This document shows, in pieces, positions 19,873-27,888 of a stretch of 64,000 nucleotides of DNA. The position numbers and the translations under genes are program-made. The notes beneath the pieces are model-generated. The model was not told the origin of the DNA, did no database searches, and saw only the letters and a list, made by a program, of their open reading frames with translations. The stretch covers positions 4,395,001 through 4,459,000 of the forward strand of contig NZ_CP034443.1 of the NCBI RefSeq assembly GCF_003952365.1, read 5' to 3'. Within the stretch, counting starts at the first letter, position 1. Every line of letters starts with the position of its first letter. The DNA comes from Mesorhizobium sp. M9A.F.Ca.ET.002.03.1.2. GTDB lineage: Bacteria > Pseudomonadota > Alphaproteobacteria > Rhizobiales > Rhizobiaceae.

Positions 19873-20114
19873 TTCAACCAAAAATCCTTTGGTTGAACAC
19901 AAAAACTCGAATTGGTTGGGCTGCCGCGTGATTGCCGCGGTCGTCATAGTTCGAACTGCATCCGCCAGATCGGCTAGTTTTTCGCGTCTTTTCGATCTTT
20001 TATGCCCTTTTTCGAAGCATTTGCCTTTCAAAAGAGCTTTCAACCAAAAACTTCGAAAATTCTTGGTTTTTGGGATTGTCGAGCAAAACCAATGCGAATA
20101 CGGTTGAGTTGGTT
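19873..20114. promoter_or_regulatory. Candidate operators upstream of the cupin operon
   Basis: The 292-base gap holds no gene but repeats the motif found at 18102-18167. TTCAACCAAA (19873-19882) and TTTGGTTGAA (19888-19897) form a perfect 10-base inverted repeat with a 5-base spacer. TCAACCAA recurs at 20040-20047. GGTTGAGTTGGTT (20102-20114) is the exact reverse complement of AACCAACTCAACC at 18105-18117. The palindrome could also act as a weak terminator of the GMC gene, but no T tract follows it. Confidence 0.5.
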
Positions 20115-20148
20115 AAACGCATTTTCTTCCTGAAGAGAGGTGACAGAC

Positions 20149-21300
20149 ATGTCCATGGCGCAACCAGCAGACCTTACCGTCACCAACAAGAAGGCGGCGC
20201 TGAAGGGCCTCTATGACGCCCTCTACGAAAAGAACATGTTTCCGTTCTGGGCGACATCGGAAGGCGTCGATCACGACGAGATCAAGCAGCTCATGGCGAC
20301 GTCGAAGGCAATACCCTTCGTCTGGTCCTATGCCGACATCGAGCCGCTGCTGCAGCGCGCCGCTGAACTAGTGACCATGGACGATAGCGAGCGCCGGTCG
20401 CTGATCCTGGTCAATCCGGGTCTCGCGCCCAAACGCGCATCGGTCAGCACGATGTACACCGCCTACCGCCTGAATGATCCAGACGAGATCATGCCGCCGC
20501 ACAAGCATTCGCCGAGCGCCATACGTTTTGGCCTGACCGGCAAGGGCAACTTTACCGGCGTCGAGGGCGAGGATGTGGTTTTCGGCCCTGGCGACATGGT
20601 GCTGACGCCCAACGACGCCTGGCACAATCACGGCACGGTCGGCGGCGAACAGGCGGTCAACCTTTCGGTTCTCGACCTGCCGCTGGTCGAGACGCTGCAC
20701 GCCGTGCATTTCGACCACAAATACACCGAGATGGTCGATGGCAAGGAAGTCGAGAAGAAGGTACAGACCGCCCGTTTCCCGAACGATTATTCGCAACGAA
20801 TCTATGGCGAGGGCGGCTTGATGCCGCGCTTCGTCGACCACAAGCGCGGCGGCGGCCTGTCGTCGCCGATGTACGTCTATCGCTGGGAAAAGATGGAAGC
20901 GATCCTCGACGCCCACAAGGATTGGGACGGCGATCCGCACGAAGGTATCGTCATCGACTATGTCGACCCCACCACCGGCGGCCCGGTCTTCCGCACGATC
21001 AACTTCTACGTCCAGATGCTGCGGCCGGGCGAAAAGACGCTGCCGCAGCGCGAGACCGCCAGCCTGTTGTTGGCGCCGTTCCGCGGCCGTGGCCATTCGA
21101 TCATCGACGGCAAGCGCTACGACTGGACCCAGTTCGACACGATCGCCATACCTGGCGGCTCGTGGGTGGAGCATGTCAACGGCTCCTCGACCGAGCCGGT
21201 CATCTTCTTCGGCGCGACCGATGCGCCGACCCAGAAGGCGCTGCTCCTCTACAAACGCTGGGGCCGCAACCAGGCCGGCGATCTGCTCCGCATCGCCTGA
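20149..21300 (+). CDS. Gentisate/salicylate 1,2-dioxygenase-type bicupin, candidate pyridine-ring dioxygenase
   Basis: A 383-residue bicupin like gentisate and salicylate 1,2-dioxygenases, which are Fe(II) enzymes that split the ring between a hydroxylated and a carboxylated carbon. The first cupin has PPHKHSPSAIRF (His ~118 and ~120) and DAWHNHG (His ~159), consistent with the three-His iron site. The second cupin (TLPQRETASLLL, then PGGSWVEHVN) lacks the His pair, as in family members. The ATG at 20149 follows AGAGAGG. The gene opens the operon that also encodes LVIVD, RidA, GST and FHMPC dehydrogenase. 4-Pyridoxic acid and HMPDC are aza-analogues of salicylate, so a B6 ring-cleavage role is possible but only inferred. 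Confidence 0.75.
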   Translation: MSMAQPADLTVTNKKAALKGLYDALYEKNMFPFWATSEGVDHDEIKQLMATSKAIPFVWSYADIEPLLQRAAELVTMDDSERRSLILVNPGLAPKRASVSTMYTAYRLNDPDEIMPPHKHSPSAIRFGLTGKGNFTGVEGEDVVFGPGDMVLTPNDAWHNHGTVGGEQAVNLSVLDLPLVETLHAVHFDHKYTEMVDGKEVEKKVQTARFPNDYSQRIYGEGGLMPRFVDHKRGGGLSSPMYVYRWEKMEAILDAHKDWDGDPHEGIVIDYVDPTTGGPVFRTINFYVQMLRPGEKTLPQRETASLLLAPFRGRGHSIIDGKRYDWTQFDTIAIPGGSWVEHVNGSSTEPVIFFGATDAPTQKALLLYKRWGRNQAGDLLRIA

Positions 21301-21373
21301 TCTTGCAGCGAAAGATGTCCATGCCGCCCTATCGCGGCGCGGATACCGAAAGACCTTCCAGCAGCAAGGGCGT

Positions 21374-22507
21374 ATGCATTTGGTTTCGGCGTTCAATACA
21401 AAGCAGATCGGCCATGTCGACTGTCCGGGTGGCGGTCAGGTCTGGGTCGACGGCAACATCCTCTATATCGGCCATATGCGACCGCCGAGCGGCACGACGC
21501 TGGTCGACATTTCAGACCCGCGCAATCCGAAGAAGATCGCGACGATCGACGTTCCGCCGGGCTGGCACTCGCACAAGGTGCGCGCCCAGGATGGCTTGAT
21601 GATCATCAACCACGAGCGCTTCGGCGATGCGGGCCCGGCCGATTTCGGCGGTGGCCTGGCGCTTTACGACACGACGCGACCGGCGGAGCCGAAGCTCATC
21701 TCGAAGTGGATGACCGGCGGTCGCGGCGTGCATCGCTACGACTATGACGGCCGCTACGCCTATATCTCGCCAACCGCCGACGGCTATGTCGGCAACATCG
21801 TCATGATCCTCGACCTGATCGATCCGGTGAACCCGGTCGAGATCGGGCGCTGGTGGATACCGGGTCAGTGGACGGGCGGCGGCGAAGAATACCCGTGGCA
21901 TGACTATGTCACGCCGCGCTGCCACCATCCGTTGCGTATGGGCGACCGGCTCTATGTCAGCTACTGGCATCACGGCCTGTTCATCCTCGACATTTCCGAC
22001 GTTTCAAAGCCGACGCTTGTCTCTCACGTCAATTCGAGCCCGAGCTTTCCGCACCCCACGCATACCTGCCTGCCGATCCCGCAGCCGCTCAAGGGCCGCA
22101 ACATCATGGTGGTGGCGGACGAGGATGTCGCCAAACTCCGACCTTCGCCGCCGGCCTTCACCTGGATCTACGACATCACCGACGAGACGAACCCGCTGCC
22201 GATCTCGACCTTCCAGGTGCCTGGCCTCGACGCCGACGGCGCACCGCAACCGCCGATGACCGGCTGCCATCAGCCCTCCGAGCGGTTCAAGGGCACCGTC
22301 ATTCCCTTTGCTTGGTTCGCGCAGGGGCTGCGGCTGGTCGACATCGCCGACCCGTTCGCACCCAAGGAGGTCGGCCACTTCACGCCTGACGCGCCGGAAG
22401 GCGCCGAGCGTTCCTCTTCCAACGACGTCACCATCGACGACCGCGGCATCGTCTACCTGATCGACCGCATCCGTGGCGTCGACATCATCGAAACCAGCGT
22501 TCTCTAG
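21374..22507 (+). CDS. LVIVD-repeat (beta-propeller-like) protein
   Basis: A 377-residue protein with repeated ~45-residue units, each containing a VDISDPxNPxxIA pattern: VDISDPRNPKKIAT, LDLIDPVNPVEIG, LDISDVSKPTLVS and VDIADPFAPKEVG. This is the LVIVD repeat, thought to form a beta propeller. No enzyme activity is established for the family. Histidines are abundant at loop positions (GWHSHKV, WHDYVTPRCHHP, YWHHG) and could bind metal or ligand. It has no signal peptide. It lies 73 bases after the cupin gene in the same direction and is followed by RidA, so it is probably part of the same pathway. Confidence 0.78.
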   Translation: MHLVSAFNTKQIGHVDCPGGGQVWVDGNILYIGHMRPPSGTTLVDISDPRNPKKIATIDVPPGWHSHKVRAQDGLMIINHERFGDAGPADFGGGLALYDTTRPAEPKLISKWMTGGRGVHRYDYDGRYAYISPTADGYVGNIVMILDLIDPVNPVEIGRWWIPGQWTGGGEEYPWHDYVTPRCHHPLRMGDRLYVSYWHHGLFILDISDVSKPTLVSHVNSSPSFPHPTHTCLPIPQPLKGRNIMVVADEDVAKLRPSPPAFTWIYDITDETNPLPISTFQVPGLDADGAPQPPMTGCHQPSERFKGTVIPFAWFAQGLRLVDIADPFAPKEVGHFTPDAPEGAERSSSNDVTIDDRGIVYLIDRIRGVDIIETSVL

Positions 22508-22516
22508 GGGGATAGG

Positions 22517-22924
22517 TTGAGCGACAGCACGCGAAAATCCGCCAGCCATTACGCCATCGGCAAGAAGAATCCGAACCTGCCGTTTCATCCGGCGGTGCGT
22601 GCCGGCGATTTCATTTTCGTCTCCGGTCAGGTGCCGAAGGACGAGAACAACAACATGATCAGCGGCACAATCGAGGAAGAGACGCTGGCCACGCTGAAGA
22701 CCATCGCGCGCGTCATAGCGCATGAGGGCGCAACGCTCTGCGATGTCGTCCGGATCACCACCTATCTCGAGGATACGCGCGACTTCGGCCGCTACAACAA
22801 GGCGTTCCTCGAAGGGATCGGCGACGCTGTGCTGGCGCGCACCACGGTCGAGGCAAAGGCCGTCATCAACACCAAGATCGAAATGGACGCCATCGTCTAC
22901 AAGCCGCTGCCGGTCGGCAAGTAG
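22517..22924 (+). CDS. RidA/YjgF family enamine/imine deaminase
   Basis: A 135-residue RidA-family protein. FVSGQVPKDENNNMISG and the C-terminal LARTTVEAKAVINTKIEMDAIVY match the family. Arg ~108 lines up with the catalytic arginine of E. coli RidA. The family includes general enamine/imine hydrolases and the ring-cleavage enzyme 2-aminomuconate deaminase. Next to a ring-cleavage dioxygenase and a B6 dehydrogenase, hydrolysis of an N-containing cleavage product is the likely job (inference). The start is a TTG at 22517 with AGGGGG six bases upstream, and no ATG is available in a suitable place. Confidence 0.82.
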   Translation: MSDSTRKSASHYAIGKKNPNLPFHPAVRAGDFIFVSGQVPKDENNNMISGTIEEETLATLKTIARVIAHEGATLCDVVRITTYLEDTRDFGRYNKAFLEGIGDAVLARTTVEAKAVINTKIEMDAIVYKPLPVGK

Positions 22925-22949
22925 GCCAAGACACAATCGAGGAGACGAC

Positions 22950-23570
22950 ATGTACAAGCTCTTAGGCCGCCAGACATCGGGCAATGTTCAAAAGGTGCTC
23001 TTCATGCTCGAAGAGCTTGGCGCGCCATACAAGCGCGAGGATTACGGCCGCCAGTTCGAAAACACCCAGACGGCCGAGTACAAGGCGCTCAATCCGACGT
23101 CGAAAGTCCCGACGCTGGTCGACGGCGACACCGTGATCTGGGAATCCAACACAATCCTGCGCTATCTCGCGGCATCCGGCGGCGAGCAGTTGAACGGCGC
23201 CACGCCGGCGGAAAAGACCGAGGTCGAGCGCTGGATGGATTTTCTGCTGGCGGCGGTCAATCCCGGCTACATGGCAGCCTTCAAGGGCGCGAAGCTGACT
23301 CCCGAGGAGCAGACAGCCGAATACAAGGACCAGGTGAAGGACCTTGTGGCGCAGCTCAAGATCGTCGACGGACATCTGGCCGGCAAGGATTTCCTGGCGC
23401 TCGGCAAGCTCACCATCGCCGACATCGCCTGCGCGCCGATCCTGAAACGCTGCATCGACTTCAAGATCGACCGGCCGTCGCTGCCCGATCTGGAGCGCTG
23501 GGTGGCCGCGATCGCCGCGCGCCCGGCCTTCAAAACGGCGACTGCCTCTGCCTCCGCAAAGGCCGCATGA
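22950..23570 (+). CDS. Glutathione S-transferase family protein of the B6 operon
   Basis: A 206-residue GST. The N-terminal domain has RQTSGNVQKVLFMLEELG (Ser-Gly-Asn near the thiol site), NPTSKVPTLVDGD with the cis-proline, and WESNTILRYLA. The all-alpha domain follows. GAGGAGA precedes the ATG at 22950. GSTs of ring-cleavage operons include maleylpyruvate isomerase and double-bond isomerases that use glutathione, so isomerisation of a ring-opened acid is one possible role. It overlaps the next gene by 4 bases (ATGA). Confidence 0.82.
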   Translation: MYKLLGRQTSGNVQKVLFMLEELGAPYKREDYGRQFENTQTAEYKALNPTSKVPTLVDGDTVIWESNTILRYLAASGGEQLNGATPAEKTEVERWMDFLLAAVNPGYMAAFKGAKLTPEEQTAEYKDQVKDLVAQLKIVDGHLAGKDFLALGKLTIADIACAPILKRCIDFKIDRPSLPDLERWVAAIAARPAFKTATASASAKAA

Positions 23571-24499
23571 TGATCAAGCGCGCCGCCCTCATCGGACTGG
23601 GAACGATGGGTCCGGGCATTGCCGCGCGGCTGTCGCGCGGTGGGCTTGATGTGGCGGCGTATGATGTTTCCGATGCCGCGGTCGAACGCGCCCGCGGCAT
23701 GCTCGACATGGCCGGCGGAGTTCTGGACCGTCTCGACATCAGGGCGCCCGCGTCGGGGACAGGTGCGGTGCGTTTCGTGCAAACCATCGCCGAGGCTGTC
23801 GATGCGGCGGAATTGGTCATCGAGAACGTGCCCGAGAATATCGACATCAAGGCCGAAACCTATCGCGCCATCGACCCGCTGATCGGCTCCTCGGTCATCG
23901 TCGCCTCGGACACGTCGGGCATCCCGATCACCAGGCTGCAGGCCCATATCTCCCATCCCGAACGGATGGTCGGCATGCACTGGTCGAACCCGCCGCATAT
24001 CATTCCGATGATCGAGGTGATCGGCGGGCAGAAGACCGCGCCTGAGACCGTGGCGACGATCCGCGACCTGATCCGCTCGATCGGCCTGTTGCCGGTGGTG
24101 GTGAAGAAGGATGTCCCCGGCTTCGTCGAAAATCGCGTACTCTACGCGCTGCTGCGCGAAGCGGTCGACCTGGTCGAGCGCGGTGTCATCGAACCGGAGG
24201 ATCTCGACACCTGCGTCTCATGGGGCATCGGCTACAAGATCGCCGTCGTAGGGCCCATGGCGCTGCTCGATATGGCGGGCCTCGATATCTACAAATCCGT
24301 CTCGTCGTTCCTGAACGCCGACCTTTCCAATCGCGATGACGTCGCCCCGGTCGTGTTGGAAAAGACCAACGCGTCGAAATTCGGCATCAAGTCGGGCGAG
24401 GGCATGTTCTCCTACACACCCGAGCAGATAAAGGCGCTGCAGGGCGAACGGGCGCGCAAGCTTGTCGCGGTGCGACGTATCCTCGAAGGCCGGGAGTAG
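23567..24499 (+). CDS. FHMPC 5-dehydrogenase (3-hydroxyacyl-CoA dehydrogenase family), vitamin B6 degradation
   Basis: A 310-residue NAD protein that looks like a 3-hydroxyacyl-CoA dehydrogenase (GLGTMGPG at residues ~10-17). It matches the M. loti 5-formyl-3-hydroxy-2-methylpyridine-4-carboxylate 5-dehydrogenase I know, notably in DTCVSWGIGYKIAV and YKSVSSFLNADLSNRDD. His ~138 (GMHWSNPP) and Glu ~150 fit the catalytic pair. The enzyme converts FHMPC to 3-hydroxy-2-methylpyridine-4,5-dicarboxylate. The second Met (23570) may be the true start, because the M. loti protein begins there. Position as last enzyme gene of the cupin operon supports the role. Confidence 0.85.
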   Translation: MMIKRAALIGLGTMGPGIAARLSRGGLDVAAYDVSDAAVERARGMLDMAGGVLDRLDIRAPASGTGAVRFVQTIAEAVDAAELVIENVPENIDIKAETYRAIDPLIGSSVIVASDTSGIPITRLQAHISHPERMVGMHWSNPPHIIPMIEVIGGQKTAPETVATIRDLIRSIGLLPVVVKKDVPGFVENRVLYALLREAVDLVERGVIEPEDLDTCVSWGIGYKIAVVGPMALLDMAGLDIYKSVSSFLNADLSNRDDVAPVVLEKTNASKFGIKSGEGMFSYTPEQIKALQGERARKLVAVRRILEGRE

Positions 24500-24502
24500 G
24501 TG

Positions 24503-24634
24503 ATGGCGCAAGTAACGCACGAGGCTGGCCGTGTTGGGGATTTCACCCGGTTGGCCGCTCATGCGGACTGCACCATCAAGACCGTGCGGCTGCGGCCAAT
24601 GACAATGCGTGGGGTGACCGACCATGCAGGTTGA
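24503..24634 (+). CDS. Possible 43-residue ORF before the ABC importer
   Basis: A short open frame starts with ATG at 24503 after GGGAGTAGGTG and ends inside the start of the ATPase gene (ATGCAGGTTGA). The product (MAQVTHEAGRVGDFTRLAAH then mixed residues) resembles nothing I know. It may be a leader peptide whose translation feeds the ATPase gene, or a gene remnant. Spacing and ribosome binding site are good, but the length makes it uncertain. Confidence 0.3.
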   Translation: MAQVTHEAGRVGDFTRLAAHADCTIKTVRLRPMTMRGVTDHAG

Positions 24635-25466
24635 AACCATTCGACCAGCCGGCGGCAGACCGGCCCACATCCGCCACGCCGATCTCATTTCCGCCAAGGG
24701 CGTTTCAGTGGTCATGGGCACGGATCAGAAGCGGCAGCTGATCCTCAGGGATGTAGATCTTTCGGTTCCGCAAGGTTCGTTCGTTTCCCTGATCGGCCCT
24801 TCGGGTTGTGGCAAGAGCACCTTGCTCAAAGTGCTGGCTGGGCTGGTCAATCCAAGCAGTGGCAGCGTCTCGATCGCTGGCGTTTCGCCAGGCGAGGCGG
24901 CGCGCAAGCGGATGATCGGTCTCGTCTTTCAGGACGCCAATCTGCTTCCCTGGAAAAACGCCGTCGACAATGCCTCGATGTTGCTGGGTATCGCCGACAA
25001 GTCGATGTCGCGCTCGGCGTTGCGAGCGCGTGGACGGGAGATGCTGGAACTGGTGGGACTCGGCGATGCCGCCCACAAGCGCCCAAACGAATTGTCTGGC
25101 GGCATGCGGCAGCGGGTCGCCATCGCCCGGGCTCTGGCGCTCGATCCGGCGGTCTTGCTGATGGACGAGCCGTTTGGTGCGCTTGATGCGATCACCCGCG
25201 ATTCGATGGGCCAGTCGCTGCTTGAGATCTGGCAGAGGACCGGCAAGACGATTGTCTTCGTGACGCATTCGATCGACGAAGCCATTCAGTTGTCCCGCCA
25301 GGTTCATGTACTGGGAATCAACCCGGGGCGCATCACGCAGAGCCTGGATGTGCCGCTGCCCCATCCACGCGACGCTTCCGTGACCGAGGTCCCCGAATTT
25401 GTCAGGCTTGTGCTTCGGCTTCGAACGATGCTGCGCTCCAGTCATGAGCCGGGAGGCGCGTCTTGA
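24624..25466 (+). CDS. ABC importer ATPase of the SsuB/TauB/ThiZ type
   Basis: A 280-residue nucleotide-binding subunit. Walker A is GPSGCGKST, the Q-loop is [11 protein letters not shown], the ABC signature is [16 protein letters not shown], Walker B is [12 protein letters not shown], and the switch histidine is in VTHSIDEA. The sequence type serves aliphatic sulfonate, nitrate and pyrimidine-precursor importers. It forms a tight unit with the permease (4-base overlap) and the binding protein, directly after the B6 enzyme genes, so a B6 vitamer or related heterocycle is the probable cargo (inference). Confidence 0.85.
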   Translation: MQVETIRPAGGRPAHIRHADLISAKGVSVVMGTDQKRQLILRDVDLSVPQGSFVSLIGPSGCGKSTLLKVLAGLVNPSSGSVSIAGVSPGEAARKRMIGLVFQDANLLPWKNAVDNASMLLGIADKSMSRSALRARGREMLELVGLGDAAHKRPNELSGGMRQRVAIARALALDPAVLLMDEPFGALDAITRDSMGQSLLEIWQRTGKTIVFVTHSIDEAIQLSRQVHVLGINPGRITQSLDVPLPHPRDASVTEVPEFVRLVLRLRTMLRSSHEPGGAS

Positions 25467-26278
25467 GCAAGCAACCCGTCGTCGATATCTCCCCGCCGCG
25501 GCCTGTTTCCGGCTGGAACGCGGCGACAGGCAGCTGGCTTCCAGCGGCCATCCTTTTGCTGGTGACGATCGTGTTGTGGGAAGCTGCGGTACGGATCTTC
25601 TCCATATCCTCCTTTATCGTTCCCGCCCCTTCCGAGATTGCCCGATCCCTGGTCGCGCAATGGGACACGCTCGCGCAGGCGACGGTGGTTACGGCGGGCG
25701 AAATCCTGTTCGGCTTCCTTGTCTCGGTCGTGGTCGGCATTGCGCTTGCTCTCGTCATCGTGCGTTTCGACTGGCTGGGGCGCGCACTGTATCCGCTCGT
25801 GGTGTTGTTCCAGAACGTTCCGAAGGTCGCGCTCGCCCCGATCTTCATCCTCTGGTTCGGCTATGGCCTGGCACCCAAGATCGGTCTGATCCTGGTCATC
25901 GCCTTCTTCCCGGTGACGCTGTCGATGCTGGCGGGCATGCAATCGGTCGACCGCTCGCTTCTGTCGCTGATGAATTCGGTCGGCGCCAGCCAGACCCAGA
26001 TCCTGTTCAGGATCCGCGTTCCACACTCGCTGCCGAGCCTGATGGCCGGGACCAAGATAGCAGCGACCCTAAGCGTCATCGGTGCCATCGTCGGCGAATT
26101 TGCCGGAGCCTCGGACGGGCTCGGCTATGTTATCCAGTTCGCTTCGACCCAGCTCGACACGGCCCTGGTCTTCGCGGCGCTGCTGCTCGTTTCCGTGCTC
26201 GGCATCGCGTTTTACTACGCGGCCGAATTTCTCGAACGCATCGTGGTGCCGTGGGCGCCGAAATTCAGCCAGGCCTAG
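25463..26278 (+). CDS. ABC importer permease of the SsuC/ThiX type
   Basis: A 271-residue inner-membrane permease with about six hydrophobic segments. The coupling-helix (EAA-like) motif appears around residue 165 as SLMNSVGASQTQILFRIRVPHSLPSLMAGTK. The N-terminal ~30 residues are cytoplasmic. It overlaps the ATPase stop by four bases and is followed 39 bases later by the binding protein. It belongs to the same importer as 24624 and 26318, with the same inferred cargo. Confidence 0.85.
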   Translation: MSKQPVVDISPPRPVSGWNAATGSWLPAAILLLVTIVLWEAAVRIFSISSFIVPAPSEIARSLVAQWDTLAQATVVTAGEILFGFLVSVVVGIALALVIVRFDWLGRALYPLVVLFQNVPKVALAPIFILWFGYGLAPKIGLILVIAFFPVTLSMLAGMQSVDRSLLSLMNSVGASQTQILFRIRVPHSLPSLMAGTKIAATLSVIGAIVGEFAGASDGLGYVIQFASTQLDTALVFAALLLVSVLGIAFYYAAEFLERIVVPWAPKFSQA

Positions 26279-26317
26279 GATCTTTCGAACAACCAAAAAC
26301 AAAGAAGGGAACAAACA

Positions 26318-27328
26318 ATGCTGAGACGCTCTCTTATCAAGGCAGCCACCTTTGCGGCGTTTGTCGGCGCGCTTGGCTTCTCGAACGCTGCGCTGGCGGC
26401 GGACAAAGTCAACGTCCAGCTCGACTGGGTGGTGCGCGGCAATCACGCCATGTTCTTTGTTGGCAAGGAAAAGGGCTTTTTCGCCAAGAACGACATCGAT
26501 GTGAGCGAGGTCCGCAAGGGATCCGGCTCGCCGGACGCCATGCGGCTGGTGGGCAACGCTAACGCTGAGTTCGGGTTCGGCGATCTCCCCACGCTTGCTG
26601 TTGCTAGGTCCCAGAATGTTCCCGTCGTGGCGCTGGCGGCGGTCAACCAGCAGTCTCCGCTGGGCATTATTTCGCTCGCCAAGACGCTCAAGTTGACCAA
26701 GCCTTCCGATCTCAAGGGCCTGACCATTGGCATCCACCCCGCCGGCTCCACTTACATTTTCTTCAGGGGCTTCCTGGCCGCCAACGGCATGAGCGAGAAG
26801 GACATGACGCTCAACAGCGTCTCGCCGCCTTACGAAAGCTACTTGCTGCTCGGTCGTGTGCAGACCGTGGTCGGCTATCTCGACGCCGAAGTGCCTGAAC
26901 TTGAAGCCAAGGCCGGCGGCCCAGGGTCGCTGAGCATCATGCTCGGCGCGGATCACGGCTGGAAGGCCTATGGCTCAGGGCTGTTCACCTCTGAAGCGAT
27001 GATCAAGGACAAGCCCGATGTCGTGCGTCGTTTCGTGAAGGCCTACAGGGAAGCATTCGACTATGTCGCGACCCATCCGGAAGAAGCCGCCGAGATCACC
27101 GCCAAGGCCGTTCCGGGCTATGCGGAAAAGCAGGATGTGCTGCTGGCCCAGCTCAACGCAGACATCGCCTCGACGTTCAACAGCCCGGCGACGAAGGAAC
27201 ACGGCCTCGGCTGGATGACCAAGACGCAATGGGAAGAGACCTTGAAGACGCTGACGGATCAGGGCGTGCTCAAAACGGCCCTGTCGGCAGACGACGTCTT
27301 CACCGACAAGTTCCTGGCGGCAGAGTGA
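26318..27328 (+). CDS. ABC substrate-binding protein, NMT1/SsuA-like, candidate B6-related importer
   Basis: A 336-residue periplasmic protein. The signal peptide is residues 1-27 (hydrophobic core then ALA-ADK). The mature part has VNVQLDWVVRGNHAMFFVGK and NDIDVSEVRKGSGSPDAM, typical of the NMT1/THI5-like fold that binds hydroxymethylpyrimidine, sulfonates or formylaminopyrimidine. Yeast THI5 of this fold uses pyridoxal phosphate as a substrate, which makes a pyridine ligand chemically reasonable. Gene context is the B6 operon. AAGAAGGGA is the ribosome binding site. Ligand assignment is inference. Confidence 0.8.
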   Translation: MLRRSLIKAATFAAFVGALGFSNAALAADKVNVQLDWVVRGNHAMFFVGKEKGFFAKNDIDVSEVRKGSGSPDAMRLVGNANAEFGFGDLPTLAVARSQNVPVVALAAVNQQSPLGIISLAKTLKLTKPSDLKGLTIGIHPAGSTYIFFRGFLAANGMSEKDMTLNSVSPPYESYLLLGRVQTVVGYLDAEVPELEAKAGGPGSLSIMLGADHGWKAYGSGLFTSEAMIKDKPDVVRRFVKAYREAFDYVATHPEEAAEITAKAVPGYAEKQDVLLAQLNADIASTFNSPATKEHGLGWMTKTQWEETLKTLTDQGVLKTALSADDVFTDKFLAAE

Positions 27329-27365
27329 GGCCGGGGCGGTGTCTGACTTGTCAAGAAGCGAACGC

Positions 27366-27791
27366 CTACCGGCAGGCCAGCCTGTTGTCCGCGCTGCTGC
27401 ACGTCACGGTCATTTGCCCCCTTGCGGCACTGGTGCGGTCGAGCGCGATCTGCACGCGCGTGGCGTATGCGTGGCTGGCCAGGCCGCACCACAGCCGCTC
27501 GACAGGCAGGTTTTCGCGCTTGTCGTTGAGGATCGTGTAGGTCCCGTTTTTTGGATCGAACCACAGCTCGACACGAGCGCTCTTGCCGGGCGCCGCGGAG
27601 GCGATCGTGGCCGAATACCAATGGGCGAAGTCGGCATTGCAGGAAAGCGCCTCACGCCCTGCATTCGAAATCGTCAGCGGCACCAGATCGAGGCCGTCGG
27701 TGCCGGTCCGCACAGTGACGTGCCGCAACTCAACCGCGTTGGCGAACGGCGTGAACGCCAGCATTATCGGAAGGATGTATCGCACAACCAC
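27366..27791 (-). CDS. Hypothetical exported protein between the two ABC importers
   Basis: A ~141-residue protein of unknown function on the opposite strand. It begins with a hydrophobic stretch (RYILPIMLAFTPFANAVELR) that looks like a signal peptide cleaved after ANA. It has two or three cysteines in the mature part (ALSCNADFAH, ERLWCGLAS, TVTCSS) that could form disulfides in the periplasm. The start is unclear: GTG at 27791 or 27785, both downstream of AGGAG. It separates the two transporter gene sets and points against them. Confidence 0.65.
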   Translation of the reverse strand: MVVRYILPIMLAFTPFANAVELRHVTVRTGTDGLDLVPLTISNAGREALSCNADFAHWYSATIASAAPGKSARVELWFDPKNGTYTILNDKRENLPVERLWCGLASHAYATRVQIALDRTSAARGQMTVTCSSADNRLACR

Positions 27792-27888
27792 CTTGCCTGA
27801 ACTCCTGACATAATTGTTCAGGTAGTCTACCTCGCTTTTGCGCAATAACAATAAGAATATATTGGGTCAACCGAACAGAGAGGGTAAC

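Noticed and set aside
18192..19877. A 561-codon open frame antisense to the second GMC gene
   Set aside because: The GMC frame carries the FAD motif and both GMC signatures, so the antisense frame is a by-product of GC bias.
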